Assembly (NCBI GenBank): GCA_043721915.1
Contig: JAYSPV010000112.1
Span: 18,601 to 82,600 of the forward strand
Reading direction: 5' to 3'
DNA length: 64,000 nucleotides
Origin: UBA668 sp043721915
GTDB taxonomy: Bacteria; Actinomycetota; Acidimicrobiia; Acidimicrobiales; Ilumatobacteraceae
The position numbers and the translations under genes were made by a program. Numbering within the stretch: the stretch's first letter is position 1; the number at the start of each line of letters is the position of its first letter. Of this stretch, positions 8,485-20,462 are shown piece by piece. The notes below the pieces were generated by a model. The model saw only the letters and a program-made list of their open reading frames with translations. It did no database searches and was not told the DNA's origin.

Positions 8485-9174
8485 GTGAACCCGCTCGTGC
8501 TCATCGTCGGCCGTTACACCTCGGAAGCGAAGGGGGTGCGCGGCGAGCCGTTCGCAGCCGGCCGACGCTACTTCGAGGCGGTCGCCCGTGCGGGCGGCAT
8601 GCCGTTGATGCTGCCACCGATCCCCTCGCTGATCCGCGACATCCCCGATCTGATCCGCCAGGTCGACGCGATCGTGCTGCACGGCGGGGGAGACGTGGAT
8701 CCGCGCCACTACGGCCAGGAAGCCACGGCCGAGCAGCTGTACGGCATCGTGCCCGAACACGACGACGTGGAGTTGGCGGTGGTACGAGCCGCGCTCGATC
8801 TGGGCGCACCGATGCTGGCGATCTGTCGCGGCATCCAGGTGCTCAACGTCGCGATGGGCGGCACTCTGCACCAGGACATCGGCACGGAAGCCCACTGGTT
8901 CACACACCACGAGGTTGCCCTGGAGCCCGCCTCGCGGATCGCAAAGGCGATCGGTAGCGACACACTGGCAGCCGGCCATTGCGTCCACCATCAGGCGCTC
9001 GATCGCGTTGCCGACGGGTTGACCGTCGTCGGCCGCACCACGGACGGCATCGTGCACGCAGCGGAGGTCGACGGCGACGCCTGGGTAGTGGCAACGCAGT
9101 GGCACCCCGAGGACACCGCCGACACCGACGCGCAGCAGCAGGCGCTGTTCACCGCACTCGTCGACAGCATCTGA
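8485..9174 (+). CDS. Gamma-glutamyl hydrolase family protein (peptidase C26), copy 2
   Basis: A 229-residue paralogue of the preceding gene with the same order of motifs: HGGGDVDPRHYGQEA, the nucleophile in LAICRGIQVLNVAMGG, and the acid/base pair in TQWHPED. The two proteins align along their whole length (for example GTLHQDIGTEAHW against GTLQQDIGTSDHW). Start at GTG 8485, the first codon compatible with the family N-terminus and preceded by a TATGCT box. The copies may handle different gamma-glutamylated amines; this is inference. Confidence 0.9.
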   Translation: MNPLVLIVGRYTSEAKGVRGEPFAAGRRYFEAVARAGGMPLMLPPIPSLIRDIPDLIRQVDAIVLHGGGDVDPRHYGQEATAEQLYGIVPEHDDVELAVVRAALDLGAPMLAICRGIQVLNVAMGGTLHQDIGTEAHWFTHHEVALEPASRIAKAIGSDTLAAGHCVHHQALDRVADGLTVVGRTTDGIVHAAEVDGDAWVVATQWHPEDTADTDAQQQALFTALVDSI

Positions 9175-9200
9175 ACCGGCTGGGCACCGGCGCCGTCAAC

Positions 9201-9431
9201 TCAGGCAGAAGCCTTCCGGTAGTCGTGACGGGCGGCGAGGATCGACGAGACGGAGAGCGCAAGCAGGCCGAGCGCGAGACCGATCTCGAGGGAACCGTTG
9301 CCACCGTCGGGGTCGAGCCCGGTGAGCTCCTCGAACCATTCGCGGCTGAACAGCGTGACGACGAACAGGATCGAGCCGACCACCCCGGTGATCGCCTCGA
9401 ACCAAAATCGTGCATGCAGGTCTCGACGCAT
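9201..9431 (-). CDS. Small membrane protein of unknown function
   Basis: A 76-residue protein with two hydrophobic helices (about residues 12-30 and 47-65) joined by a short acidic loop. The start ATG 9431 (MRRDLHARFWFEAITG) is chosen because AAGGAAG lies six bases upstream; an in-frame start at 9470 would add 13 residues. It is convergent with the C26 hydrolases and divergent from the large propeller gene. No function recognised. Confidence 0.6.
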   Translation of the reverse strand: MRRDLHARFWFEAITGVVGSILFVVTLFSREWFEELTGLDPDGGNGSLEIGLALGLLALSVSSILAARHDYRKASA

Positions 9432-9489
9432 CTCCGCTTCCTTTCGACGCCTGCGAGCATAGGTCGCCACAGGTGGCAGGATTCAGGAC

Positions 9490-12648
<3,159 letters not shown>

Positions 12649-12665
12649 GCCCGGCGGGCCTGCGG

Positions 12666-14177
12666 CTACGGGGTGATGTCGATCAGACGGCCCGGCAGGA
12701 AGCCGACCACGAGCGTGAAGGCAACCGACAGGCCGATCGCGACGCCAAGCAGCGCGGGGACCCGAACGGGCTCGCGTGCGTCGTCACCCGCCTCGGGCTC
12801 GGCGATCCACATGCTGATCATGATCCGCAGGTAGAGGAAGGCGGCGATCACGGCCGACACCATCGCGATGATGGCGATCGCGTAGCTGCGCTCTTCCACG
12901 GCTGCCTGGATCACGCCGAACTTGGCGACGAACCCGCTGGTGAGCGGCACGCCGGCCTGGGCAAGCAGCAGCACCGTCATCGCCAGGGCCAGGGCCGGCT
13001 TGTTCTTGGCGAGACCGCGGAAACCGGCAAGCCCGGTGTCGGCATCGCCGGTGCGCCCGACGGCAGTGATCACGCCGAAGGTGCCCATCACCAGCACGGT
13101 GTAGATCATCAGATACATCAGCACCGACGAGACACCAGGCCCTGCGATGTCGCCGTCGCTGTGATGTGCCACCGCTTCGACGCCGACGAGGATGAAGCCG
13201 GCATGGCTGATCGAGGAGAAGGCCAGCATCCGCTTGACGTTGGTCTGCACCACAGCCATCACCGAGCCGCCGACGAGGGTGAGCACGGCGATCAGCCAGA
13301 TCGCCGGCTGATAGTCGTCGCGCCACTGGGGCAACGCCTCCACCAACACCCGCACCAATGCGCCGAATGCCGCGGCCTTGCCTGCGGATGCCATGAACGC
13401 GGTGACCGGGGTGGGGGCACCCTCGTACACATCGGGCGTCCAGAAGTGGAACGGCACGGCCGCAACCTTGAACGCCAAGCCGACCAACAGCAGGGCAACG
13501 CCCGCGAGCACGAGCGCGTCGTTGCGCTTGTCGGTGCCGGTGATCGAGTCGAGTCCACGGACGATCTCGTCGAAACGAGTGCTGCCCGAGCCGCCGTAGA
13601 CCAGCGCGACGCCGTAGAGGAAGAACGCCGACGAGAAGCCGCCGAGCACGAAGTACTTGATGCCACTCTCGAGACTCTCGATGCGCTTGCGATGGCTGGC
13701 TGCCATCACGTACATCGAGATCGAGAGGATCTCGAGACCGAGGAAGAGCACGATCAGGTCGTTGGCTGATGCCATGACCACGCCGCCGAGCGCAGCGAGC
13801 ATGTACAGCACGTACAGCTCGGGGCCATCGAAGCCCTCGCGCCGCAGGTAGTCGTCGGTGAGCAGGGCAGCGAAGAAGACGGCGACGGCAATGGCCAGCG
13901 TGAGCCACAATCCGAACTTGTCGAGGTGGATCGCGTCGCCGATCAGGCGGATCGGCCCCTTGTCGTCGACACGGAACCACAGGCTGACGGACAGCACTCC
14001 GGTGGCAACTGCAACGGCAGCCGTGTACAGGGCGTAGCAGCGCTTGGGCCACGCGGGCGTCAGCGAGGCAACGAGCAGCAGGACCATGGCCCCACCCAGC
14101 AGGACGAGCAGCGGGCTGATCGCGAACCAGTCGATCTTCGGGCCTTGCAGTGTGTCGGCAGCGAACAACGCGCCCAT
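12666..14177 (-). CDS. nuoN: NADH-quinone oxidoreductase subunit N
   Basis: A 503-residue antiporter-like proton-pumping subunit of complex I, with about 14 hydrophobic helices and the family segments KYFVLGGFSSAFFLYG and KAAAFGALVRVLVEA. Last gene of the nuoA-N set. The start lies in GTGATG at 14180-14175: ATG 14177 shares one base with the nuoM stop, and GTG 14180 is the alternative giving one extra residue. It is convergent with the propeller gene, 17 bases away. Confidence 0.95.
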   Translation of the reverse strand: MGALFAADTLQGPKIDWFAISPLLVLLGGAMVLLLVASLTPAWPKRCYALYTAAVAVATGVLSVSLWFRVDDKGPIRLIGDAIHLDKFGLWLTLAIAVAVFFAALLTDDYLRREGFDGPELYVLYMLAALGGVVMASANDLIVLFLGLEILSISMYVMAASHRKRIESLESGIKYFVLGGFSSAFFLYGVALVYGGSGSTRFDEIVRGLDSITGTDKRNDALVLAGVALLLVGLAFKVAAVPFHFWTPDVYEGAPTPVTAFMASAGKAAAFGALVRVLVEALPQWRDDYQPAIWLIAVLTLVGGSVMAVVQTNVKRMLAFSSISHAGFILVGVEAVAHHSDGDIAGPGVSSVLMYLMIYTVLVMGTFGVITAVGRTGDADTGLAGFRGLAKNKPALALAMTVLLLAQAGVPLTSGFVAKFGVIQAAVEERSYAIAIIAMVSAVIAAFLYLRIMISMWIAEPEAGDDAREPVRVPALLGVAIGLSVAFTLVVGFLPGRLIDITP

Positions 14178-15742
14178 CACCCTTCTCCCTCTTCCGAGGT
14201 GGCTTCGGACTCACCCTCGATGACGATGGGTTCCTTCGGGTCGGGCTGGGTGTAGCCGCCCTTGTCCTCGACGTGAGCGATCAGCTTGTTCACTGCCGGT
14301 TCGATGCGGCTGAGCATCGGCTTGGGATAGATGCCGGTGAACACGATCAGGCCGATGAACGGCAACAGCAGTGCAGCTTCCTTCCACTTCAGCTCGGCGA
14401 ACGACTTGTTGTCCTCGTCGGGCTCGCCATGGAACACCCGCTGGTAGGCCCATAGCAGGTAGAGCGAGGCAAGGATCACACCGGTGGCACCGACGACGAC
14501 CCACCAGTGGGCCGTTGCGAACGAGCCGATGAGGATCATGAACTCGCCGACGAACCCATTGAGTCCTGGCACGCCGATGCTGGAGAGCATGATGATCATG
14601 AACGCAGCGGCGAACACCGGCGCCACCTTCTGGAGGCCCTTCAGCTTGGCGATCTCACGCGTGTGGCGGCGCTCATAGATCATGCCGACCATGAGGAACA
14701 ACGCGCCGGTGGACAAGCCGTGGCTGATGTTCTGGAGCACCGCACCAGACATCGCGGTGGTCGTGACCGCGAACGTGCCGAGCACGATGAACCCGAGGTG
14801 AGCGACCGACGAATACGCAACCAGACGCTTGAGGTCGGTCTGCATCGTGGCAGCGATCGCGCCCCACAGGATGCCGATCACCGCCAACGTGAAGAACAGC
14901 GGCCGCGCCCACAGCGCGGCTTCGGGGAACAGGTAGACCCCGAAGCGCAACAGCCCGTAGGTACCCATCTTCAACAGCACGCCGGCGAGGATCACCGAGC
15001 CGCCGGTGGGTGCCTGGGTGTGCGCGTCGGGGAGCCACGTGTGCAGCGGGAACAACGGGATCTTCACCGCGAACGCGATCGCGAAGGCGAAGAACAACCA
15101 GCGCCCGGTGGAGGCGGCGAAGTCGGCGTTCTCGGCGATCTTGATCAGGTCGAAGGTGACCGAACCGCCCTCGCCCGCCTTGGCGAGCACCGCCGTGGCG
15201 ATGATGCCCACGAGCATGAAGGCCGAGCCGACCATCGTGAACAGGAAGAACTTCGTGGCCGCGTACACGCGGTTGTCGTAGCCCCAGCCACCGATGAGGA
15301 AGTACATCGGCACCAGAACGATTTCGAAGAACACGAAGAACAGGAACAGATCGAGGCTGATGAACGAACCCATCACCCCGGCCTCGAGCAGCAGCATCCA
15401 CGACAGGTAGCGCTTGTGGTCGTGGTGCGGATCGATGCCCGCGATCACCAGCGGGAACAGGATGCCGGTGAGTACCACCAGGAACAGCGAGATGCCATCC
15501 ACCCCGAGGTGCCAGGAGATGCCCCACGGCTTGATCCAGCTGTGTTCCGACGTGAACTGAAAGCCGGCATCAGCCGTCTTGAAGGCGAACAGCACCCACA
15601 ACGCCATTGCACCGGTGAGCACGCTGGTGAGCAGCGCCGTGATCTTGACGAGATCCGGGTGTCGCTTCGAGATCAGCGCAACAGCTGCGGCGCCGATCGC
15701 CGGCACGAGCACCAGCAGCGTGAGAATCGGGAACTCGATCAC
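14177..15742 (-). CDS. nuoM: NADH-quinone oxidoreductase subunit M
   Basis: A 521-residue antiporter-like complex I subunit. Conserved segments LPDAHTQAPTGGSVILAGVLLKMG are split over the fifth to eighth helices and include the Lys/His positions used in proton translocation; LKRLVAYSSVAHLGFI is also present. The start is GTG 15742, overlapping the nuoL stop (GTGA); an in-frame extension to 15916 is discarded because it would read through nuoL. The C-terminus is acidic. Confidence 0.95.
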   Translation of the reverse strand: MIEFPILTLLVLVPAIGAAAVALISKRHPDLVKITALLTSVLTGAMALWVLFAFKTADAGFQFTSEHSWIKPWGISWHLGVDGISLFLVVLTGILFPLVIAGIDPHHDHKRYLSWMLLLEAGVMGSFISLDLFLFFVFFEIVLVPMYFLIGGWGYDNRVYAATKFFLFTMVGSAFMLVGIIATAVLAKAGEGGSVTFDLIKIAENADFAASTGRWLFFAFAIAFAVKIPLFPLHTWLPDAHTQAPTGGSVILAGVLLKMGTYGLLRFGVYLFPEAALWARPLFFTLAVIGILWGAIAATMQTDLKRLVAYSSVAHLGFIVLGTFAVTTTAMSGAVLQNISHGLSTGALFLMVGMIYERRHTREIAKLKGLQKVAPVFAAAFMIIMLSSIGVPGLNGFVGEFMILIGSFATAHWWVVVGATGVILASLYLLWAYQRVFHGEPDEDNKSFAELKWKEAALLLPFIGLIVFTGIYPKPMLSRIEPAVNKLIAHVEDKGGYTQPDPKEPIVIEGESEATSEEGEG

Positions 15743-17703
15743 AGCATCCCCCGGACGACGACGAACCACACGAGCAGCATCACGACGCCGGCCCCGATGG
15801 CCGCCGCGTAGTTGCGGATGTTGCCGCTCTGCAGCAACCTCACCTTGCCGGCGGTGCCGCGGACGAGCGCACCGGTGCCGTTGACGGCACCGTCGACGAC
15901 GTTGGCATCTGCCCACGCGACACCGTCGAAGGCCTTGCGACCGGGTCCGCCCATGAAGTCACTGACCGCCTTGTCGTAGCCCCAGGCGTTGGCAAGGATC
16001 GCCGGCTCGATCGGCTTGGCCTTGTGCTTGGCGTAGACCATGATCGCGGCCGCAATTCCGGCCAGCGCGACCGCGATGGCAACGAAGGCAAGGATGCCGC
16101 TGAGGTCGTACGCGTCGGTGGACAGCGGGTGTTCGCCGAATTCGACGACAGGCTCGAGCCACGCCTCCAGCTTGTGCTGGATGCCGTAAGGGATCCAGCC
16201 CCAGCTGGGCAGTTGGATGAGGCCACCAACGATCGACAGAGCGGCCAACACCACCAGCGGCGCGACCATCGTGGCCGGGCTCTCGTGCGGGGTGTTGTCG
16301 CCACTCGCATGCAGGTCGCCGTGGGCGCCGTGCTCCTCGTGAGCATCCTCCCAGCGGGCCTTGCCGAAGAAGACCATGATCACCTGGCGGGTCATGTAGT
16401 AGGCGGTGAGCAGCGCCGTCGCGAGGCCGACGACGTACAGGACCGGGCTCTTGTCGTAGGCGAACAACAGGATCTCGTCCTTGCTCCAGAAGCCGGCAAA
16501 CGGCGGTACGCCGGCGATGGCCAGCCAGCCGATGATGAACGTGCCGGCCGTGATCGGCATCAGCACGCGCAGCGCGCCCATCTTGCGCATGTCCTGCTCG
16601 TGGTGCATGCCGTGGATCACCGAGCCGGAGCCGAGGAAGAGCAGTGCCTTGAAGAACGCATGGGTGACCATGTGGAAGATGGCGGCCACGTAGGCGCCCG
16701 AACCAACGGCCAGGAACATGTACCCCAGCTGACTGACCGTGGAGTACGCGAGCACCTTCTTGATGTCGTTCTGGGCGACAGCGACCGTCGCGGCGAACAG
16801 CGCCGTTGCGGCACCGACACCGGCGATGATCCAGCCGGCGTACTCGGCGCTCACCGACAGGATCGGGTTGATGCGCACCATCAGGTAGACACCGGCGGTC
16901 ACCATCGTTGCTGCATGGATGAGCGCCGATACCGGGGTGGGGCCCTCCATCGCGTCGGGCAGCCACAGGTAGAGCGGCAGCTGGGCGCTCTTGCCACAGG
17001 CGCCGATGAAGCTGAACAGGGCGATCGCCGTGGCCGTGGTCTGGGCCATGCCACCGGCCACACCAACCGACTCTGCAGCGTGGTTGATCACCGAATAGTC
17101 GAGCGAGCCGACGGCCCAGAAGGCGAAGAACATCGCCATCATGAAGCCCCAGTCGCCGACGCGGTTGGTGACGAACGCCTTCTTGCCAGCGGTGGCTGCG
17201 CTGTCCTTCTCGTGCCAGAAGCTGATCAGGAAGTACGAGCAGGTGCCGACGCCTTCCCAACCGAGGAAGGTGACCAGCATGTTCGAACCGAGCACCAGCA
17301 TCAGCATGCTGAACGCGAACAGGTTGAGGTACAAGAAAAACTTGCTGAAGCGGTTGTCGCCGTGCATGTAGCCGACGGCGTAGAGGTGGATCAGCGTGCC
17401 GATGCCGGTGACGAACAGGCACATCGTGATGCTCAGCGGATCCGCGAGGAACGCGAGATCGATCGACAGTGAGTTGCCCAACGGCACCCACTGGAACAGC
17501 GTCTTGACCGCATGTCGCTCTTCGGCGGTCTTCGACATCAGGTCGAAGAACACGCCGACCGTGACGAGGAAGGAGGCCCCCACCATCGCTGTGGCGAAAT
17601 AGCCGGACTTGGGGTCGCCCATCTTGCGGCCGAACACGAGGATGCACAGGAACCCGGCGAGCGGTAGCGCGGGAATCAACCAGACGAGGTCGAGCATCGT
17701 CAT
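15739..17703 (-). CDS. nuoL: NADH-quinone oxidoreductase subunit L
   Basis: A 654-residue proton-pumping subunit with the long C-terminal lateral-helix region expected for NuoL. It contains LFLGWEGVGTCSYFLISFW-type sequence (here LVTFLGWEGVGTCSYFLI), LPDAMEGPTPVSALIHAATM and KKVLAYSTVSQLGYM. ATG 17703 overlaps the nuoK stop by one base; the TTG one codon earlier is less likely. A histidine/acid-rich cytoplasmic stretch around residue 460 (AHEEHGAHGDLHAS) precedes the lateral helix. Confidence 0.95.
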   Translation of the reverse strand: MTMLDLVWLIPALPLAGFLCILVFGRKMGDPKSGYFATAMVGASFLVTVGVFFDLMSKTAEERHAVKTLFQWVPLGNSLSIDLAFLADPLSITMCLFVTGIGTLIHLYAVGYMHGDNRFSKFFLYLNLFAFSMLMLVLGSNMLVTFLGWEGVGTCSYFLISFWHEKDSAATAGKKAFVTNRVGDWGFMMAMFFAFWAVGSLDYSVINHAAESVGVAGGMAQTTATAIALFSFIGACGKSAQLPLYLWLPDAMEGPTPVSALIHAATMVTAGVYLMVRINPILSVSAEYAGWIIAGVGAATALFAATVAVAQNDIKKVLAYSTVSQLGYMFLAVGSGAYVAAIFHMVTHAFFKALLFLGSGSVIHGMHHEQDMRKMGALRVLMPITAGTFIIGWLAIAGVPPFAGFWSKDEILLFAYDKSPVLYVVGLATALLTAYYMTRQVIMVFFGKARWEDAHEEHGAHGDLHASGDNTPHESPATMVAPLVVLAALSIVGGLIQLPSWGWIPYGIQHKLEAWLEPVVEFGEHPLSTDAYDLSGILAFVAIAVALAGIAAAIMVYAKHKAKPIEPAILANAWGYDKAVSDFMGGPGRKAFDGVAWADANVVDGAVNGTGALVRGTAGKVRLLQSGNIRNYAAAIGAGVVMLLVWFVVVRGML

Positions 17704-18023
17704 CAACCCTTCAACTCGGCCATGTCGTCGGTGGTGGCATTGGGCTTGCGGCGCAGGATGGCGACCACGATGCCCAAGCCCACGACCACTTCAGCAGCGG
17801 CCACGACCATCACGAAGAACACCGTCGTCTGCCCGCCGATGTCGCCCAACCGCCGGGCCAGCGCCACGAAGGTGAGGTTGACCGCGTTCAGCATCAGCTC
17901 GATGCACATGAACAGCACCAACGGGTTGCGGCGCACCATCACACCCACGACGCCGATGGAGAACAGCAGCGCAGCCAGCAGCAGGTACCACGTGGTGGTC
18001 ACCTGCCAGATCGAGGCGATCAT
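17703..18023 (-). CDS. nuoK: NADH-quinone oxidoreductase subunit K
   Basis: A 106-residue three-helix membrane subunit of complex I with the conserved glutamates in MCIELMLNAVNL and AAAEVVVGLGI. Length is normal. ATG 18023 overlaps the nuoJ stop and its own stop overlaps the nuoL start, so translation is likely coupled. Confidence 0.95.
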   Translation of the reverse strand: MIASIWQVTTTWYLLLAALLFSIGVVGVMVRRNPLVLFMCIELMLNAVNLTFVALARRLGDIGGQTTVFFVMVVAAAEVVVGLGIVVAILRRKPNATTDDMAELKG

Positions 18024-18595
18024 CTCGTGCCCACCTCTTCACCGCTGGCCGGGGCGATCTCGCCCGGCTTGGGCTTGCGTGCAAGCATCACCGTGGCGAC
18101 CACGGCGATCACCAGCAGCACCGAGGTGAGTTCGAACGCGAGGACGTGATCGCTGAACAGGTCGCGGGCGAGTGCCTTGATGTTGGAGTTCTGCGGATCG
18201 AGCGCCGCAGCCTGCACCGCATCACTCTGCACGACCTCGGGGACCGGCGCTTTGCGAGATGCGATCACTGCCATCCCGATCAGCACCAGCAGGCCTGCAC
18301 CCACCGCGACCGCCGCCGGGCGCTGCACCTTGAACGGCTCGATGCGGAGATCTTCTGCGTTGTCGACGCCGAGCAACATGATCACGAACAGGAACAGCAC
18401 GACGATCGCACCGGCGTACACGATCACCTGGACGGCAGCCAGGAAGTCGGCCTCCATCGAAATGAACAGTACGGCGATGCCGAACAGCGTGAGGATCAGG
18501 CTGAGCGCGGCGTGCACCGGATGGTTGCGCACGATCACACCGACTGCGCCACCGAGCACCATCGCTCCAGCGACGATGAAGACGAAGAACTCCAT
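18020..18595 (-). CDS. nuoJ: NADH-quinone oxidoreductase subunit J
   Basis: A 191-residue membrane subunit with five predicted helices. It shows ADFLAAVQVIVYAGAIVVLFLFVI, which is the conserved TM3 region (quoted in two halves: ADFLAAVQVIVYAG and AIVVLFLFVIMLL). ATG 18595 shares one base with the nuoI stop; the same frame continues upstream through nuoI but that extension is not real. The residue 120-150 loop is longer than in compact NuoJ proteins. Confidence 0.93.
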   Translation of the reverse strand: MEFFVFIVAGAMVLGGAVGVIVRNHPVHAALSLILTLFGIAVLFISMEADFLAAVQVIVYAGAIVVLFLFVIMLLGVDNAEDLRIEPFKVQRPAAVAVGAGLLVLIGMAVIASRKAPVPEVVQSDAVQAAALDPQNSNIKALARDLFSDHVLAFELTSVLLVIAVVATVMLARKPKPGEIAPASGEEVGTR

Positions 18596-19230
18596 CAGTC
18601 CGCCGGCCTCTCTGCGGCGCGCACGCCGTAGCCGAGCTCGTTGCTCCAGCCGACCTCGCCAACGAAGTCGGCGTCGCCGCCCGGCGACGTGGCGCGCATC
18701 CACCCGCTGGTGAGCAGGTCTTCGCCTTCGCGCCAGTCTTCCCATGGCATCTGCTGCGGCTTGCCGTCGTCTCCGACCACCAGTTCGGCCTTCGTGTAGA
18801 CGGCGTCCGCGCGGCTGGTGAAGCTGAACTCGAACAGCTTGGTCTCGGTGATCGCCTCGGTCGGGCAGGCCTCGACGCACAGGTCGCAGTGGATGCAGCG
18901 CAGGTAGTTGATCTCGTAGACGAACCCGAAGCGCTCGCCTGGCGACGTGGGGTTCTGCGGATCGTTGTCGGCGCCACGCACCAGGATGCACTTCGCCGGG
19001 CACACACCGGCGCACAGCTCGCACCCGATGCACTTCTCCATTCCGTCCTCGTACCTGTTGAGTACGTGACGGCCGTGAAGGCGTTCGGGCTTCGCGATCT
19101 TCTCGTCGCGGCCTTCGGTGGCCTTGCCCTTCTTCGCGACGCGACCACCGGAGTAGGAGGTGGTGACGCGCTCGCCACCGAACACTTTGTGCTGCTTCAG
19201 CGTGACGAGGAATCCATCGAGGTAACCCAT
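18595..19230 (-). CDS. nuoI: NADH-quinone oxidoreductase subunit I
   Basis: A 211-residue iron-sulfur subunit carrying two 4Fe-4S clusters (N6a, N6b): CIGCELCAGVCPAKC and CIHCDLCVEACP. It passes electrons from NuoG to NuoB on the cytoplasmic arm. The C-terminal ~70 residues beyond the clusters match the usual actinobacterial extension. ATG 19230 shares one base with the nuoH stop. Confidence 0.95.
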   Translation of the reverse strand: MGYLDGFLVTLKQHKVFGGERVTTSYSGGRVAKKGKATEGRDEKIAKPERLHGRHVLNRYEDGMEKCIGCELCAGVCPAKCILVRGADNDPQNPTSPGERFGFVYEINYLRCIHCDLCVEACPTEAITETKLFEFSFTSRADAVYTKAELVVGDDGKPQQMPWEDWREGEDLLTSGWMRATSPGGDADFVGEVGWSNELGYGVRAAERPAD

Positions 19231-20462
19231 CAGAACATCGCCCCCTCTCGTTCACGGTTGCGGGCACTCACCTTGGAAGCCAGACGCAGGAGCCCCGCGC
19301 CAGCCAGCATCACGAGCAGGCCGATGACACCGGCGACGATGCGCTCCGGCCGCGACCAACCCTTGTCGCTGCCCACCCGGAACACGGCGATGAGCATGAA
19401 CCAGCCCAGCGACAGCGGGATCAGCAGCTTCCAGCCGAGGTTCATCAGCTGGTCGTAGCGCATACGAGGCAGCGTCGCACGGAACCATACGTACACGTAC
19501 AGGAAGACGAGCACCTTCGCCAGCAACCAGACGGTGCCACTGAACGGCCCGAGGAACGACAGCACGTTGGCCAGCCGGCCATCGCCGAGGCGCAGCGGCT
19601 GCGGGCCGCCGAAGAACAACGTGACGATCACGCCGCTCATCGTGATCGTGTTCATGAACTCGGCCAGGAAGAACAGGGCGAACCGGATGCTGGAGTACTC
19701 GGTGTTGAAGCCGCCGACGAGCTCTTGTTCGGCCTCCACCAGATCGAAGGGGGGCCGGTTGAGCTCTGCGGTGGCGGCGATCAGGAAGATCACGAACGGC
19801 AAGACGCCGGTGGCCACCACATGCCAGCGGGTGAAACTGGTCTGCGAGGTGACGATGCCGTTGGTGCTGAGGGTGCCGGCGATGAGGATCACCGTCGCGA
19901 GGCTGAGGCCGAGTGCCGCCTCGTAGCTGACCATCTGAGCCGAGGCCCGGACAGAGCCGAGCAGCGGGTACTTCGAGCCCGAGCTCCAACCGGCGAGCAT
20001 GATGCCGTACACGGCGACGCTGGACAACGCCAGCAACAACAGCACACCGACGGGCGGGTCGGCGAGCTGCAGCTTGGTTGCCTTGCCCAACAAGCTGACG
20101 GTGCCGTCCTTGCCGTTGCTGAAATCGCCGCCGAGCGGGATCACACTCCAGACCAGGAACGCCGGCACGAATGCCAGGTACGGCGCCAGCTTGAACACGA
20201 ACCGGTTGCTCTTGTCGGGGATCAGATCTTCCTTGAAGAACAGCTTGATGCCGTCGGCGAGCGTCTGCAGCAGGCCCTTCGGGCCGGCCTTGTTCGGGCC
20301 GACGCGGTTCTGCATGTAGGAGATGACCTTGCGCTCGAACCACACCATCAACATGGTGCCGACGAGGCCGACGACGAAGACCACCAGGACCTTGATCAAC
20401 ACGACCAGGAACGCAGTGCTGAAGGTGGTGATCCCGTCGAGCAGTGGGTCGAGTGCAATCAT
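19230..20462 (-). CDS. nuoH: NADH-quinone oxidoreductase subunit H
   Basis: A 410-residue membrane subunit forming part of the quinone-binding cavity, with eight helices and the conserved loop segments MQNRVGPNKAGPKGLLQ, NRPPFDLVEAEQELVGGF and ATLPRMRYDQLM. Both ends overlap neighbours by one base (nuoG stop, nuoI start). Confidence 0.95.
   Translation of the reverse strand: MIALDPLLDGITTFSTAFLVVLIKVLVVFVVGLVGTMLMVWFERKVISYMQNRVGPNKAGPKGLLQTLADGIKLFFKEDLIPDKSNRFVFKLAPYLAFVPAFLVWSVIPLGGDFSNGKDGTVSLLGKATKLQLADPPVGVLLLLALSSVAVYGIMLAGWSSGSKYPLLGSVRASAQMVSYEAALGLSLATVILIAGTLSTNGIVTSQTSFTRWHVVATGVLPFVIFLIAATAELNRPPFDLVEAEQELVGGFNTEYSSIRFALFFLAEFMNTITMSGVIVTLFFGGPQPLRLGDGRLANVLSFLGPFSGTVWLLAKVLVFLYVYVWFRATLPRMRYDQLMNLGWKLLIPLSLGWFMLIAVFRVGSDKGWSRPERIVAGVIGLLVMLAGAGLLRLASKVSARNREREGAMF

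Noticed and set aside
15959..17647. 562-codon frame within nuoL on the same strand
   Set aside because: Alternative frame of nuoL; composition typical of frame-shifted GC-rich coding DNA.
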